In this document: one piece after another, positions 9,532-18,477 of the stretch | How the letters are laid out: the number at the start of each line of letters is the position of its first letter | Position numbering within the stretch: the stretch's first letter is position 1 | NCBI GenBank assembly: GCA_031279975.1 | Contig: JAITHL010000191.1 | Coordinates: 1-63,620, forward strand | Source: Treponema sp. | Lineage (GTDB): Bacteria > Spirochaetota > Spirochaetia > Treponematales > Breznakiellaceae | Reading direction: 5' to 3' | DNA: 63,620 nt | Notes under the pieces: generated by a model | The model's input: the letters and a program-made list of their open reading frames with translations, nothing else | Databases searched by the model: none | What the model was told of the DNA's origin: nothing | Made by a program: the position numbers and the translations under genes

Positions 9532-10467
9532 ATGAGGATAGGCAGGCGGCGGAAGCCAAAAAAGCGTATCAGCATGGATACCTTTGTTTTCGCGGTTCTC
9601 GCGCTGAGTTCATTCATCCTATTGTTTTTTTCCGCCCAGAGCTTTGTGGTCAATATCAAGGATGTGGGGTTGAGCGTGTTTTCGGGGGTCCGGGGCGGCC
9701 TCTATGGGGTTTCGTCCTTCATTGGCCGGACGGTTCTCTCCATACGAGAATTGGCGGCGCTGCGCCGGGAATATGCGGAGCTGACCGGCCAGATCGCCAA
9801 GTATGAACAGCTTGGCCGGAACGCTGCGGAGATACTCCAGGAAAACAACCGCCTGCGGGAACAGCTTGGGTTTGCCGAAACCCTGCAATACCGGTATATA
9901 CCGGCGGAAATTATCGGGCGGGACCCGGACAATCTATTTTCCGCCCTGGTGATCAACAAGGGCAAACGCCATGGGGTGCGGTATAACATGCCCCTTATCG
10001 CCTATCAAAACGGCTTGCAAGCCCTGGCCGGCAAGGTGGTGCTGGCCGGCCAGTTTGAAAGCCTGATCATCCCCCTCTACGACATGAGTTCCATTGTCCC
10101 CGCCCGGCTGGCGGCGGCCCGTTTTGACGGCCTGGTGGAAGGGCAGGGGAAACGGGAGGCCCCCCTGCGGATGCGGCTTATCAGCAAGCGGGCCCGGAAC
10201 GCCATCCACTACGGGGACATGATCATCACCAGCGGCATCAAGGGGGTGGTGGACGCGGTGTATCCCGGGGGCATCAATATCGGCAGGGTAAGCGCCGTCT
10301 TCTATCAGGAAAACGAGACCTCCATGGAGGTTGAGCTGGAATCGGCGATAGATTTTTCCCGTTTGGAGTATCTGTTTGTCATTGACGCGAGTTCGGCGCC
10401 GCCGGCGGAATGGTTAGACGCCGCCGATACGGGGATGGAACAGGAGGAAGCGGCGGGCAATGAATAA
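9532..10467 (+). CDS. mreC: rod-shape-determining protein MreC
   Basis: A 311-residue bitopic protein that links MreB to the periplasmic synthases. A basic N-terminus is followed by one membrane helix (FVFAVLALSSFILLFF, about residues 18-35), a coiled coil (about 75-110: LRREYAELTGQIAKYEQL ... ENNRLREQLGF) and the double beta-barrel MreC domain (VINKGKRHGVRYNMPLI ... ITSGIKGVVDAVYPGGINIGRV). It begins four bases after the mreB stop and overlaps mreD by eight bases. A glutamate-rich tail closes the protein. Confidence 0.95.
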   Translation: MRIGRRRKPKKRISMDTFVFAVLALSSFILLFFSAQSFVVNIKDVGLSVFSGVRGGLYGVSSFIGRTVLSIRELAALRREYAELTGQIAKYEQLGRNAAEILQENNRLREQLGFAETLQYRYIPAEIIGRDPDNLFSALVINKGKRHGVRYNMPLIAYQNGLQALAGKVVLAGQFESLIIPLYDMSSIVPARLAAARFDGLVEGQGKREAPLRMRLISKRARNAIHYGDMIITSGIKGVVDAVYPGGINIGRVSAVFYQENETSMEVELESAIDFSRLEYLFVIDASSAPPAEWLDAADTGMEQEEAAGNE

Positions 10468-10963
10468 ACACACGCTTTGGGCGGCCGTCTTTGCCGTCAT
10501 AGCGGGCATACTCCAATCAACCCTGCTCCGCAGGCTCGCGGTGTACCACGCGGTTCCAGACCTGGCCTTGGGCATACTGGTGTTCGCCGCCTATACTAAC
10601 GGCGTCATGACCGGCCAATTGACCGGGTTCTTTTCCGGCCTTCTCCTGGATTTTCTTTCCTACGCGCCCTTGGGATTCAACGCCTTTATCCGGACCCTGG
10701 TGGGCGCCGCCGCGGGGCTGATAAACGGCTCCTTTTTTCTGGACGCCATGCTTCTTCCCATGGGCCTGTGCGCCTGCGCTACGGCGGCAAAGGCCGCCTT
10801 ACAATATATACTCCACCTGCTTTTCGCGGAAGCGATACCCTGTTATGCTTTTTTTGAGCCAACGCTGTGGGTGGAGCTGGCATTAAACACGCTGTCGGCG
10901 CCCTTGCTCTTCGGCCTGCTGAAATCATTCGGCGGCCTCTTGGCGGGCGGAAGGGAAAAATAA
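10460..10963 (+). CDS. mreD: rod-shape-determining protein MreD
   Basis: A 167-residue polytopic inner-membrane protein with about five hydrophobic segments. It matches MreD in size, in the motif DLALGILVFAAY ... GFFSGLLLDFLSYAPLG, and in position between mreC and mrdA. It overlaps mreC at its start and shares TAATG with mrdA at its end, indicating translational coupling. Sequence conservation in MreD is low, so synteny carries much of the call. Confidence 0.92.
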   Translation: MNKHTLWAAVFAVIAGILQSTLLRRLAVYHAVPDLALGILVFAAYTNGVMTGQLTGFFSGLLLDFLSYAPLGFNAFIRTLVGAAAGLINGSFFLDAMLLPMGLCACATAAKAALQYILHLLFAEAIPCYAFFEPTLWVELALNTLSAPLLFGLLKSFGGLLAGGREK

Positions 10964-12846
10964 TGGAATCCTTATCCTCCTTGGAAGGCCAGCAGGAAGA
11001 ACGTCCGGCATGGCGGATCAGAACGCTCCAAATTGTTTTTATCGCGATCTTCGCGGTTTATGCGGCCCGCCTCTTCGGTATGCAGGTTATGAGCGGCGAA
11101 TTATACCGGTCCCAAGCCCGGAATATCTCCCGCAGGACCACCATAATCCCCGCCCAGCGGGGGGAGCTCTACGATCGCGGTTTCAGCCGGCCCTTGGTGT
11201 ACAATAGGGAATCCTTCGCGGTCAGGATTACCCCCGCGGAGATACCCCGGGAAGACATGGCCAGCCTCATCGATAGGGCCGCCCGGATCATCAACGTTTC
11301 CCGGGAGCAGATTGAGCGAAAAATCCCCCCCGAAGCCTACAACCAGTACCAGCCGGTGGAGGTGGCGGCCAATGTTCCCTTCAATATTATCGCCTCCCTG
11401 GCGGAGAACATCGATTCCCTGCCGGGAGTTTCCTGGCAATCCAAGCCGGTGCGGAACTACGGCGATATCGGGAGCCTTTCCCATCCCATCGGGTATGTGG
11501 GGGATATAACGAGGGAAGAATTGACCGTGCTGTTAAACAAGGGGTATCAGCCGGGGGATATGATCGGCAAGCTGGGGATTGAAAAGCAGTATGACGAGCT
11601 GCTCCGGGGCAAGGAAGGCTGGGAAATCCGCACCGTGGATGTCCGGGGCAGGCGTATCTCCGGGGACGCCAACTATGTCCGGGAAGCTCCGGTGATGGGA
11701 AAAAACCTGGTGCTTACCATAGACCGGACCATTCAGACCTTGGCGGAAAAGGCCCTGGGGAACCGGATGGGCGCGGTGGTGGTGATGCGCCCCGCCAATG
11801 GGGAAATCCTCGCCATGGTATCCTATCCCTGGTATGATCCCAATATTTTTAGCCGTTCCTCCAGCGCCGAATATCAAACGTTGATCAACGATCCCAATAA
11901 ACCCTTTTTAAACCGGGCCATCCAATCCAGCTATCCCCCGGCCTCAACCTTCAAAATCGTTATGACCACGGGGATTTTAGCGGAAAACGCCTTTTCGCCT
12001 GAACAAACCGTGCAATGCCAGGGGGAGCTGTCCTATGGCGAACGGGTATGGCGCTGCCATATCCGTAAACCCGGGCACGGGCGGCTCAATCTCCAGCAAG
12101 GCATGGCCCAGTCCTGCGATATTTATTATTGGCAGGTCGGGCGGGACTACCTTGGGGTGGAGCGGATCGCTTCCTATGCCAAGGAATACGGCTATGGGGA
12201 AGCCACGGGGATCGATCTCCCTGGGGAGATCGCGGGCTTCATCCCCACTCCCCTGTGGAAGGACCGCCAGTTCCATGAGCGGTGGAGCGGGGGGGATACG
12301 ATGAATATGTCCATCGGCCAGGGATATACCCTGGTTACCCCCATCCAAATGGCCAATATGGTTTGCATGGCGGTGAACAGCGGGATTATCTACCGGCCCC
12401 ATCTGCTCAAGGAAGTGCGGGACCCCCTTACCGGCGCTGTGGAGCAGAGTATCGCCCCGGAGATTATCCACCAAAGCACCATTAAGCCGGAGATATTCGC
12501 CCGGGTCAGACGGGATATGCGGTCGGTTATCAGTGAAGGAACCGCCCGGTACCCCGTGAATATCCGCTCGGTGGAGATTGCCGGGAAAACCGGCACCGGG
12601 GAAGTGGGCCGCACGGACAACCATTGGCATTCCTGGTTTACCGCCTATGCGCCCTATGAAACATCCCGGCCAGAGGAGCGCGTAGTGGTATCTATTATCG
12701 TTGAAGCGGTAAACAATTGGGAATGGTGGGCGCCCTATGCTTCGGCGATACTATTCCAGGGAATTTTTGCCAATCAAACCTTTGAGGAAGCCATCAGAAC
12801 CCTGGGATTGCAGCATATCATGCCCGCCGCGGGGCGCCGGGAATAA
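10963..12846 (+). CDS. mrdA: penicillin-binding protein 2 (elongation transpeptidase)
   Basis: A 627-residue class B PBP that crosslinks peptidoglycan during elongation together with RodA. A short cytoplasmic tail is followed by a membrane helix (LQIVFIAIFAVYAARLFGMQVM, split here around residues 20-40), the PBP dimerisation domain (PAQRGELYDRGFSRPL), and the transpeptidase domain with SxxK as PASTFK, SxD as AQSCD and KTGT as IAGKTGTGEVG. The frame extends upstream into mreD, but the ATG at 10963, overlapping the mreD TAA, gives the usual PBP2 N-terminus. It overlaps the rodA start by one base. Confidence 0.96.
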   Translation: MESLSSLEGQQEERPAWRIRTLQIVFIAIFAVYAARLFGMQVMSGELYRSQARNISRRTTIIPAQRGELYDRGFSRPLVYNRESFAVRITPAEIPREDMASLIDRAARIINVSREQIERKIPPEAYNQYQPVEVAANVPFNIIASLAENIDSLPGVSWQSKPVRNYGDIGSLSHPIGYVGDITREELTVLLNKGYQPGDMIGKLGIEKQYDELLRGKEGWEIRTVDVRGRRISGDANYVREAPVMGKNLVLTIDRTIQTLAEKALGNRMGAVVVMRPANGEILAMVSYPWYDPNIFSRSSSAEYQTLINDPNKPFLNRAIQSSYPPASTFKIVMTTGILAENAFSPEQTVQCQGELSYGERVWRCHIRKPGHGRLNLQQGMAQSCDIYYWQVGRDYLGVERIASYAKEYGYGEATGIDLPGEIAGFIPTPLWKDRQFHERWSGGDTMNMSIGQGYTLVTPIQMANMVCMAVNSGIIYRPHLLKEVRDPLTGAVEQSIAPEIIHQSTIKPEIFARVRRDMRSVISEGTARYPVNIRSVEIAGKTGTGEVGRTDNHWHSWFTAYAPYETSRPEERVVVSIIVEAVNNWEWWAPYASAILFQGIFANQTFEEAIRTLGLQHIMPAAGRRE

Positions 12847-14156
12847 TGAAGCCGCAAGATTTTTTAGAGATCGATTATACCCTGCTGCTTGCCGCCATGG
12901 CCCTTTCCGTCTTCGGCATACTCTTTATCTATTCATCGGGGATTACCGCCGCGGGGGTATCGGTTTCCACCGAGTATGTCAAGCAGATCATCTGGGCCGC
13001 CGCGGGCCTGCTCGCCGCCATCCTCTTGGCCATGCTGGATTACCGCAAACTCTATGATCTGTCGATCTATTGTTACGCGGGCATCCTGATCCTCTTGGCC
13101 TATACCTGTCTGTTCGGCAAGTGGGTAAGCGGAGCCCGGGCCTGGATAGGGATCGGCGCCTTTGGCATACAGCCTTCGGAATTCGCTAAGATCATTACCA
13201 TCCTGGTTTTGGCCCGGTATCTGGACGCTTCCAAACGGAACAAAAAATCCTTTACGGTCTTTTTCGTTTCATCCGCCATCGTATTCATTCCCATGTTGCT
13301 GGTCCTCCTCCAGCCTGATTTTGGGACCTCCCTGGTCTTTATCCCCATACTCCTGGTTATGACCTTTATCGCCGGGCTTTCCCTGCGGTATGTTCTTTTT
13401 TTAACCGCCTGGATCGGCCTCGCCTCGGCGCTTATGGTACTGCCCCTTTGGCAAAAACATATTATGCGCCATCCCCTGCCGTCCTTGAATATCCTGTTCG
13501 ATTTTCGTTTTGTGGGCATCGTTACCCTTGCCGCGGGGTTCATTTTTGCCATCGCCCTTTTTGGGTTTCTCAAGTATAAAAAAGGGTATTTTTACTGGAT
13601 AAGCTACTGTTGCGCGATCTTTATTCTTTCCCTGGGATCGTCCTTCCTGGCCCGCCGGGTGTTGAAGGAATATCAGATTATGCGGCTCATCGTGTTCATG
13701 GACCCGAATGTGGACCCCCGTGGGGCCGGATGGAATATCATCCAATCCATTACCGCCATCGGGTCCGGGGGGCTTTGGGGAAAGGGGTATTTACAGGGAA
13801 CCCACAGCCATTACCGTTTTCTGCCCGAACAAAGCACGGATTTTATTTTCTCCATCTTTTCCGAAGAGTGGGGGCTCATCGGCGGCCTCGCGGTGTTTGC
13901 CCTCTTCCTGCTCATCTGCCTCAGACTGGTGCGGATCATGAAGACCACTATTGACTTTTTCGGCGCCTCCATTGCTTCAGGGCTGGCGGCTATGTACAGC
14001 TTTCATTTTCTTATAAACGTGGGAATGGCCATGGGGATTATGCCTGTCACGGGAATTCCCCTGTTCTTTATGTCCTACGGCGGCTCCTCATTAATTTCCG
14101 CCATGATTGGGATAGGGCTCTCCTTAAGCATCTATATACGAAGGTACCGGTACTAA
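12846..14156 (+). CDS. rodA: rod-shape peptidoglycan glycosyltransferase RodA
   Basis: A 436-residue SEDS-family membrane protein with about ten hydrophobic segments; it polymerises glycan strands in partnership with PBP2. SEDS signatures are present: WIGIGAFGIQPSEFAKI, LQPDFGTSLVF, the extracellular stretch FMDPNVDPRGAGWNIIQS and the C-terminal MPVTGIPLFFMSYGGSS. The ATG lies in the TAATG overlap with mrdA, and the stop is three bases before the next ATG, so the radical SAM gene downstream is probably in the same transcript. Confidence 0.96.
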   Translation: MKPQDFLEIDYTLLLAAMALSVFGILFIYSSGITAAGVSVSTEYVKQIIWAAAGLLAAILLAMLDYRKLYDLSIYCYAGILILLAYTCLFGKWVSGARAWIGIGAFGIQPSEFAKIITILVLARYLDASKRNKKSFTVFFVSSAIVFIPMLLVLLQPDFGTSLVFIPILLVMTFIAGLSLRYVLFLTAWIGLASALMVLPLWQKHIMRHPLPSLNILFDFRFVGIVTLAAGFIFAIALFGFLKYKKGYFYWISYCCAIFILSLGSSFLARRVLKEYQIMRLIVFMDPNVDPRGAGWNIIQSITAIGSGGLWGKGYLQGTHSHYRFLPEQSTDFIFSIFSEEWGLIGGLAVFALFLLICLRLVRIMKTTIDFFGASIASGLAAMYSFHFLINVGMAMGIMPVTGIPLFFMSYGGSSLISAMIGIGLSLSIYIRRYRY

Positions 14157-14159
14157 TCC

Positions 14160-16604
14160 ATGGCCGGGTATATCGATCCCCAAAAAACCCTGGGGCCCTT
14201 TCTGGAGCGTATCGAAAAACCCGCCCGGTACGCGGGGGGGGAATACGGGCTGCTTGCCAAGCGGGACGCCCCGCTGAAAATGTTGATCGCCTTTCCAGAC
14301 CTGTATGAAATCGGGATGTCCAACCAGGCCCTGCGGATCATCTATAACCGGCTTAACCGTATACCCGGCGTTTCCTGCGACCGGGCCTTTGCCCCGGCGC
14401 CGGATTTTGAAGCCCTGCTGCGGGAGCGGCGGGCGCCGCTCTACGGGCTGGATACGGGAATTCCCCTGGGAGCGGTGGATATCCTCTGTTTTACCCTGGG
14501 GTATGAGTTGGGGATCACCGGGGTCCTCAGTATGCTCAAGGCCGGGTCCATCCCCGTACTCGCCCGGGAGCGCGCCGGCGGGCATCCGGTTGTGTTGATG
14601 GGGGGGCCCTGCGTTTCAAACCCCTTGCCCTACAGCCGGTTTATCGACGCCTTTTGGATAGGCGAGGCCGAGGCGGGTTTCTTTGCCCTGGTTGAAACCC
14701 TTCGGGATATGAAGATAGCAGGGGAGGGGAGGGGAGGGCTGCTTGCCCCTATCGGCGCCCATCCGTCGGTTTGGATGCCTGGGAAAAAAAGCGCCGCCCG
14801 GGCTGTCGATACCCAATTCGCCGCGCGGGACGGCCCGGCGGCGGTATTTCCGGTTCCCAGCCTCAGAACGGTTCAGCATCATGGGATGGTAGAAATCATG
14901 CGGGGCTGTCCCAACGGCTGCCGTTTTTGCCACGCGGGAATCTGGTACCGCCCGATGCGGCAAAAGGACGCGGCCCGCGTTATGGCGGAAGCGGACGAAT
15001 GGGTGCGTAAGGGCGGCTATCGGGAGATCAGCCTTTCATCCCTTTCCACCGGGGATTACCGGCATATCGGCGGGCTTCTGGATAATCTGAACCGCCGCTA
15101 TGCCTCACGGCGCGTTTCTTTTCAACTGCCCTCCCTGCGGGTTTCCTCCTTTTCGCTGCCCATCCTGGAAAAGGTTTCCGCTGTTCGGAAAAGCGGCCTT
15201 ACCTTCGCGGTAGAAAGCGGGATAGACGCCCGGCAGCCGGGGATCAACAAAACCGTAAGCCGGGAGCAGGTCGTATCCATTCTTCAGGAGGCAAAAAAGA
15301 ACGGCTGGCGGGGGGCGAAATTCTATTTCATGATCGGTCTGCCCCCGGGGAAGGGCCTTTCCCATTCCCTGCTCGATGAAGGGGCGGCCATTACGGAATT
15401 TATTCTGGACGCGGGCCGCCGGACGGCCATGCATTTTCATATCAATGTGGGAATCTTTATCCCGAAACCCCATACCCCCTATCAATGGGCGGCGCAGATT
15501 GACGGGGCCGCGGTCCGGGAAACCCAGGAGTATATCCGCAATACCCTCAAACCCCGGGGGCATAGGATAAGCCTCCAGGACCCCTGTACCGCGGCCATTG
15601 AGGGGCTTATCAGCCGGGGGGATGACCGGGTAGGGGAGCTGCTGGAAGCGGCATTTAACCGGGGCTGCCGTTTAGATGCCTGGGATGAATACCTGCGGCG
15701 GGATATCTGGGAGGCCCTGTTGGCGGAGTACCGGCCTTTGGTCGCGGAGGTATTAGGCGGAAAACCCCCAGGGGAAGCCCTGCCGTGGAGCGGCATTGGG
15801 TCCGGCATTGATCAGGATTTTTTGCGCGAGGAATGCCGGAAATCCTGGGAGGAAGAAGCAAGCGAACCCTGCGGCGAACCCTGCGCCCATCCCTGCGGTA
15901 TATGCTCCGGACAAGGGGGGATCGTAACAAACCAAACCATAGATACCGGGGAACCGGTTGGGCAATCCGGCGCCGCGCAAACCTTCCCGGCCAATGAGTC
16001 AGCCGCGGCGGTTAAAGCGCCCGGCGGGGCCGGGCATCCTTCCTACCGGATACTCTTTTCCTTTGCCAAGGAAGGCCGGGCTGTTTGGCTTTCCCATTTA
16101 TCCCTGATCGAGGTGTTCTCCATGGCCTTGCTCAGGGCGGATATTCCCGTCCTATTTACCGGCGGTTTTAATCCGCTGCCGAAATTGGACTTTGCGTCCC
16201 CCCTGGCTATCGGCATATCCGCGGAAGGGGAAATCGCCACGGTGGATACGGAATCCCGCTTCAGCGCCCGGGCCTTTCAAGAACGCCTCAATGAACAGAT
16301 GCCCGCGGGGTTTTCAATCCGGGAAGCCGTCAATGTAAGCATACCCTTCGGGCATAAAAAATACGCCGTTCCATCCTTGCTCTGGGGCTACGGCTATGAG
16401 AAAAAACAGGGGGCAGACGGCGCTCCGGGCTTGGACTATGTACCGGCCTTAGCGGAAAAAGCATACCGGCAAAAAAGAATCGACGCCGGAGCGTCCCTTT
16501 TCGGGATGAAACGAATAATGGTTTTAGCCCGCCGGCCTGCCGCAGATGGAGGCCCCGGAGAATCCTATTTTACCGTTTACCAAGCCCTGTATCCCGATCC
16601 CTGA
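14160..16604 (+). CDS. radical SAM protein fused to DUF2344 domain (TIGR03960-TIGR03936 type)
   Basis: An 814-residue fusion. Residues about 30-200 resemble the B12-binding-like N-terminus of this family (LIAFPDLYEIGMSN). The radical SAM core starts at CPNGCRFCHAG (about residue 250; CxxxCxxC ligands for the 4Fe-4S cluster). A second Cys cluster, CGEPCAHPCGICSG, lies near residues 570-583. Residues about 628-800 are the DUF2344 domain (RILFSFAKEGRAVWLSHLSL ... FNPLPKLDFASPLAIG). In many Firmicutes the two parts are separate neighbouring genes; here they are one chain. Substrate and product are unknown; an RNA- or ribosome-linked modification has been suspected from gene neighbourhoods elsewhere. 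It is the last gene of the mre transcript. Confidence 0.88.
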   Translation: MAGYIDPQKTLGPFLERIEKPARYAGGEYGLLAKRDAPLKMLIAFPDLYEIGMSNQALRIIYNRLNRIPGVSCDRAFAPAPDFEALLRERRAPLYGLDTGIPLGAVDILCFTLGYELGITGVLSMLKAGSIPVLARERAGGHPVVLMGGPCVSNPLPYSRFIDAFWIGEAEAGFFALVETLRDMKIAGEGRGGLLAPIGAHPSVWMPGKKSAARAVDTQFAARDGPAAVFPVPSLRTVQHHGMVEIMRGCPNGCRFCHAGIWYRPMRQKDAARVMAEADEWVRKGGYREISLSSLSTGDYRHIGGLLDNLNRRYASRRVSFQLPSLRVSSFSLPILEKVSAVRKSGLTFAVESGIDARQPGINKTVSREQVVSILQEAKKNGWRGAKFYFMIGLPPGKGLSHSLLDEGAAITEFILDAGRRTAMHFHINVGIFIPKPHTPYQWAAQIDGAAVRETQEYIRNTLKPRGHRISLQDPCTAAIEGLISRGDDRVGELLEAAFNRGCRLDAWDEYLRRDIWEALLAEYRPLVAEVLGGKPPGEALPWSGIGSGIDQDFLREECRKSWEEEASEPCGEPCAHPCGICSGQGGIVTNQTIDTGEPVGQSGAAQTFPANESAAAVKAPGGAGHPSYRILFSFAKEGRAVWLSHLSLIEVFSMALLRADIPVLFTGGFNPLPKLDFASPLAIGISAEGEIATVDTESRFSARAFQERLNEQMPAGFSIREAVNVSIPFGHKKYAVPSLLWGYGYEKKQGADGAPGLDYVPALAEKAYRQKRIDAGASLFGMKRIMVLARRPAADGGPGESYFTVYQALYPDP

Positions 16605-16726
16605 ATTTACGGGTTTAAGGCAGCGCTCTGTGCGCTAAAGGTTGATCGGCTTTTGAATACCCCGTTTATTTAGTAGACAGAACGTACATTATGCTTAGTA
16701 AAATGGATGGGGGTTTTTTCTTAGAG

Positions 16727-16790
16727 AGCGGAGGCTCTGCCCCCGCAACGCCCCCGCCGGGGGACCCCGGCCCCCCTTAAGTTGTTGACA
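16727..16790 (+). repeat. partial copy (A) of a GC-rich intergenic element
   Basis: This segment shares the core CCCCGCAACGCCCCCGCC and the right terminus TTAAGTTGTTGACA with full copies at 24548-24663 (same orientation) and 46151-46287 (opposite orientation). The left terminus TGTCAACAAC is missing, so this is a truncated copy. Confidence 0.75.
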
Positions 16791-16884
16791 GTGGCCGGCT
16801 ACCGGGATTGGCCGCAGACAGCGGCCCCTTTAGAAGCGTTAATTAGTGTCTGTCCATAGCCGGTTACTTTATTGGACAGACCTT

Positions 16885-16922
16885 GCATTTTCTCGCCTAA
16901 CGGCTGCGAAAATGCGGTTTTT
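16885..16922 (+). terminator. rho-independent terminator for the mre/radical SAM operon
   Basis: GCATTTTC (16885-16892) pairs with GAAAATGC (16908-16915), with an inner GCC/GGC pairing across a TAAC loop, followed by GG and five T. On the other strand the stem is A/T-rich too, so it may act in both directions between the convergent genes. Confidence 0.75.
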
Positions 16923-16930
16923 AACAGACT

Positions 16931-17692
16931 CTAATTAGTATCTGGGAGCCGGAAGATACCGATATGGGTGGGCCTTGAATATAAGGCGACATAGTTATCA
17001 TCCGAACCGGCGGCCAGGATGTACATGTTCACGTAGGTATACCGGGGAAGGGACGCGGAGATGGTTTTATTCGCCACATCGTTGTTTATGAGGGAATTGA
17101 CGGTATCACCGCCGGCGTTTTCGCTGCTGTTCAGTTCCGTATCATTCAAAAAAAAGCGGTTGGGCCGGGGGTTGAAATTCCCATCCCCGGTTGATCGGTA
17201 CAGCGGATATTCTTGGCCGTTCATGTTGAGGGTTGGCTGCCTTCCGGGGGTTTGGGCGAAATCAAGCGTCAGACGCGCCCCCAAAGCGCCCGCTCCCAGG
17301 ATGTCGTCAATGTCCGCGTTTTCCAGATGCAGGGTATAGTATTTCAGCGTATTGAACTGGGAGGCAATCGCGGCGGACACATTGGTCGTGTCATTATTGG
17401 TATACGGCGATAGGGCGGCGTAATGGGAGGCTAAGGAGCTGTTGATCCTGCCGAGGTTGGTTTGGGAAAGCTGTATATCCCCCGATTCGGCGCTGTCGCT
17501 GATATAAATCCGGTAATAAATGGTAAAATGGGAGAAATAATAGTACTCGCTCATATCGAAATCCGGCAAAGCGATTTCCGCCCGGGAGTTCAGTTCCAGA
17601 TGAATATCCCCCGCCGGTACCGGCGGAAGGAAGAGGTAATTCTCAATGCCGCAGGAACTGAAGAGTAGACATAGGGCGATCAGGATCGGCAT
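16931..17692 (-). CDS. putative lipoprotein of unknown function
   Basis: A 253-residue protein with a short signal peptide and lipobox (LCLLFSSC, Cys about residue 14), hence probably lipidated and envelope-located. The mature part is rich in Asn, Ser, Tyr and Asp without a family I recognise; it looks like a beta-rich extracytoplasmic domain. It starts one base after the stop of the TPR gene and is the last gene of the scpA-to-lipoprotein run. An FlhB- or pilotin-like role cannot be judged from sequence. Lipid attachment is inferred from the lipobox only. Confidence 0.7.
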   Translation of the reverse strand: MPILIALCLLFSSCGIENYLFLPPVPAGDIHLELNSRAEIALPDFDMSEYYYFSHFTIYYRIYISDSAESGDIQLSQTNLGRINSSLASHYAALSPYTNNDTTNVSAAIASQFNTLKYYTLHLENADIDDILGAGALGARLTLDFAQTPGRQPTLNMNGQEYPLYRSTGDGNFNPRPNRFFLNDTELNSSENAGGDTVNSLINNDVANKTISASLPRYTYVNMYILAAGSDDNYVALYSRPTHIGIFRLPDTN

Positions 17693-17693
17693 G

Positions 17694-18458
17694 TTATGAA
17701 TCCCCGCCGGTCAGGGCGATAATCCGGCTGTGCGCCAGATTTGTCCATGACCCGGCAAGCGCCCAGGACCCCTGAAACTCCTGTCCCTGCCGGTAGGCTT
17801 CCAAGGCTTCCTCAAACCCCTGTACTTTCCGGTAGGCTTCCAAGGCCGCTTCCCTATTGCCCTGGGCTTCCAGGATGCGTCCTATGGAAAATTGGGTTCT
17901 GGCCGCCGCGGGAAACCGATCCGCGTACCCAAGGGCCTTTTGATAATGGGCCAGGGCGTTTTCAAGATTGCCGGTTTCTTCCGCGGCGGCGGCGGCGTTA
18001 AACAGGGCGACGGGGGCAAGATAGGTTTTAGGCGCTTTGGCCGCCGCCGCGATCCAGGCGTTCTCGGCTTCCGCCCAATTCTTTTGATCCCTGTGCAGGG
18101 ATGCGATAATACTATAGGCCCTGGCGCCGGAATAAGCGCCGGCTTTTGGCGCAAAGTCCTGGAGTTCTTGCAACAGGTCCCGCGCCTCCGTTTCATTGGA
18201 AGCGGAGGCATCCGCTTTAAGGGCCTCGTACCGCTCATACCAGGCTTCCGCCGCGCCGGTTGCCTTAGACCGCAGGGAGTCCCGGACGCCGAATCCGGCT
18301 ATTATACCGGCCAGGGCAAGGATGCCGCTTATAAGAACAGCGCCGAGCAGTTTCCGGTAGGTTTGGAGGAAATAGACAATCCCCTCGCTTATCCCTGTTT
18401 TTTCTTTTTTCGCTTCTGTTTTTGTTTCCCCATGGTACATGGCGATGATTTTTCCCAT
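17694..18458 (-). CDS. membrane-anchored TPR protein
   Basis: A 254-residue protein: cytoplasmic charged tail (about residues 1-35), one membrane helix (LLGAVLISGILALAGIIAGFGV, shown in parts, about 37-58) and a periplasmic domain of TPR-like helix pairs (NLENALAHYQKALGYADRFP; GNREAALEAYRKVQG). The layout resembles YfgM-type TPR_21 proteins that assist secreted-protein folding, but similarity is too general to assign that role. An AAGGAG site nine bases before the ATG supports the start. It lies 19 bases downstream of the sigma-54-type activator gene and one base before the lipoprotein gene. Confidence 0.72.
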   Translation of the reverse strand: MGKIIAMYHGETKTEAKKEKTGISEGIVYFLQTYRKLLGAVLISGILALAGIIAGFGVRDSLRSKATGAAEAWYERYEALKADASASNETEARDLLQELQDFAPKAGAYSGARAYSIIASLHRDQKNWAEAENAWIAAAAKAPKTYLAPVALFNAAAAAEETGNLENALAHYQKALGYADRFPAAARTQFSIGRILEAQGNREAALEAYRKVQGFEEALEAYRQGQEFQGSWALAGSWTNLAHSRIIALTGGDS

Positions 18459-18477
18459 GTTAAACGCTCCTTATAGC

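Larger units (their letters stand above)
16605..16930. other. convergent intergenic spacer
   Basis: A 326-base gene-free stretch between two converging genes. It holds a partial copy of the TGTCAACAAC-type element (16727-16790), an inverted repeat GTCTGTCC/GGACAGAC (16848-16855 with 16874-16881) and a terminator (16885-16922). I see no coding frame or RNA gene. Confidence 0.8.

Noticed and set aside
8517-9659. A 380-codon frame antisense to mreB
   Set aside because: Mirror of mreB codon structure; composition is Gly/Asp/His/Pro-rich, typical of antisense shadows in GC-rich DNA.
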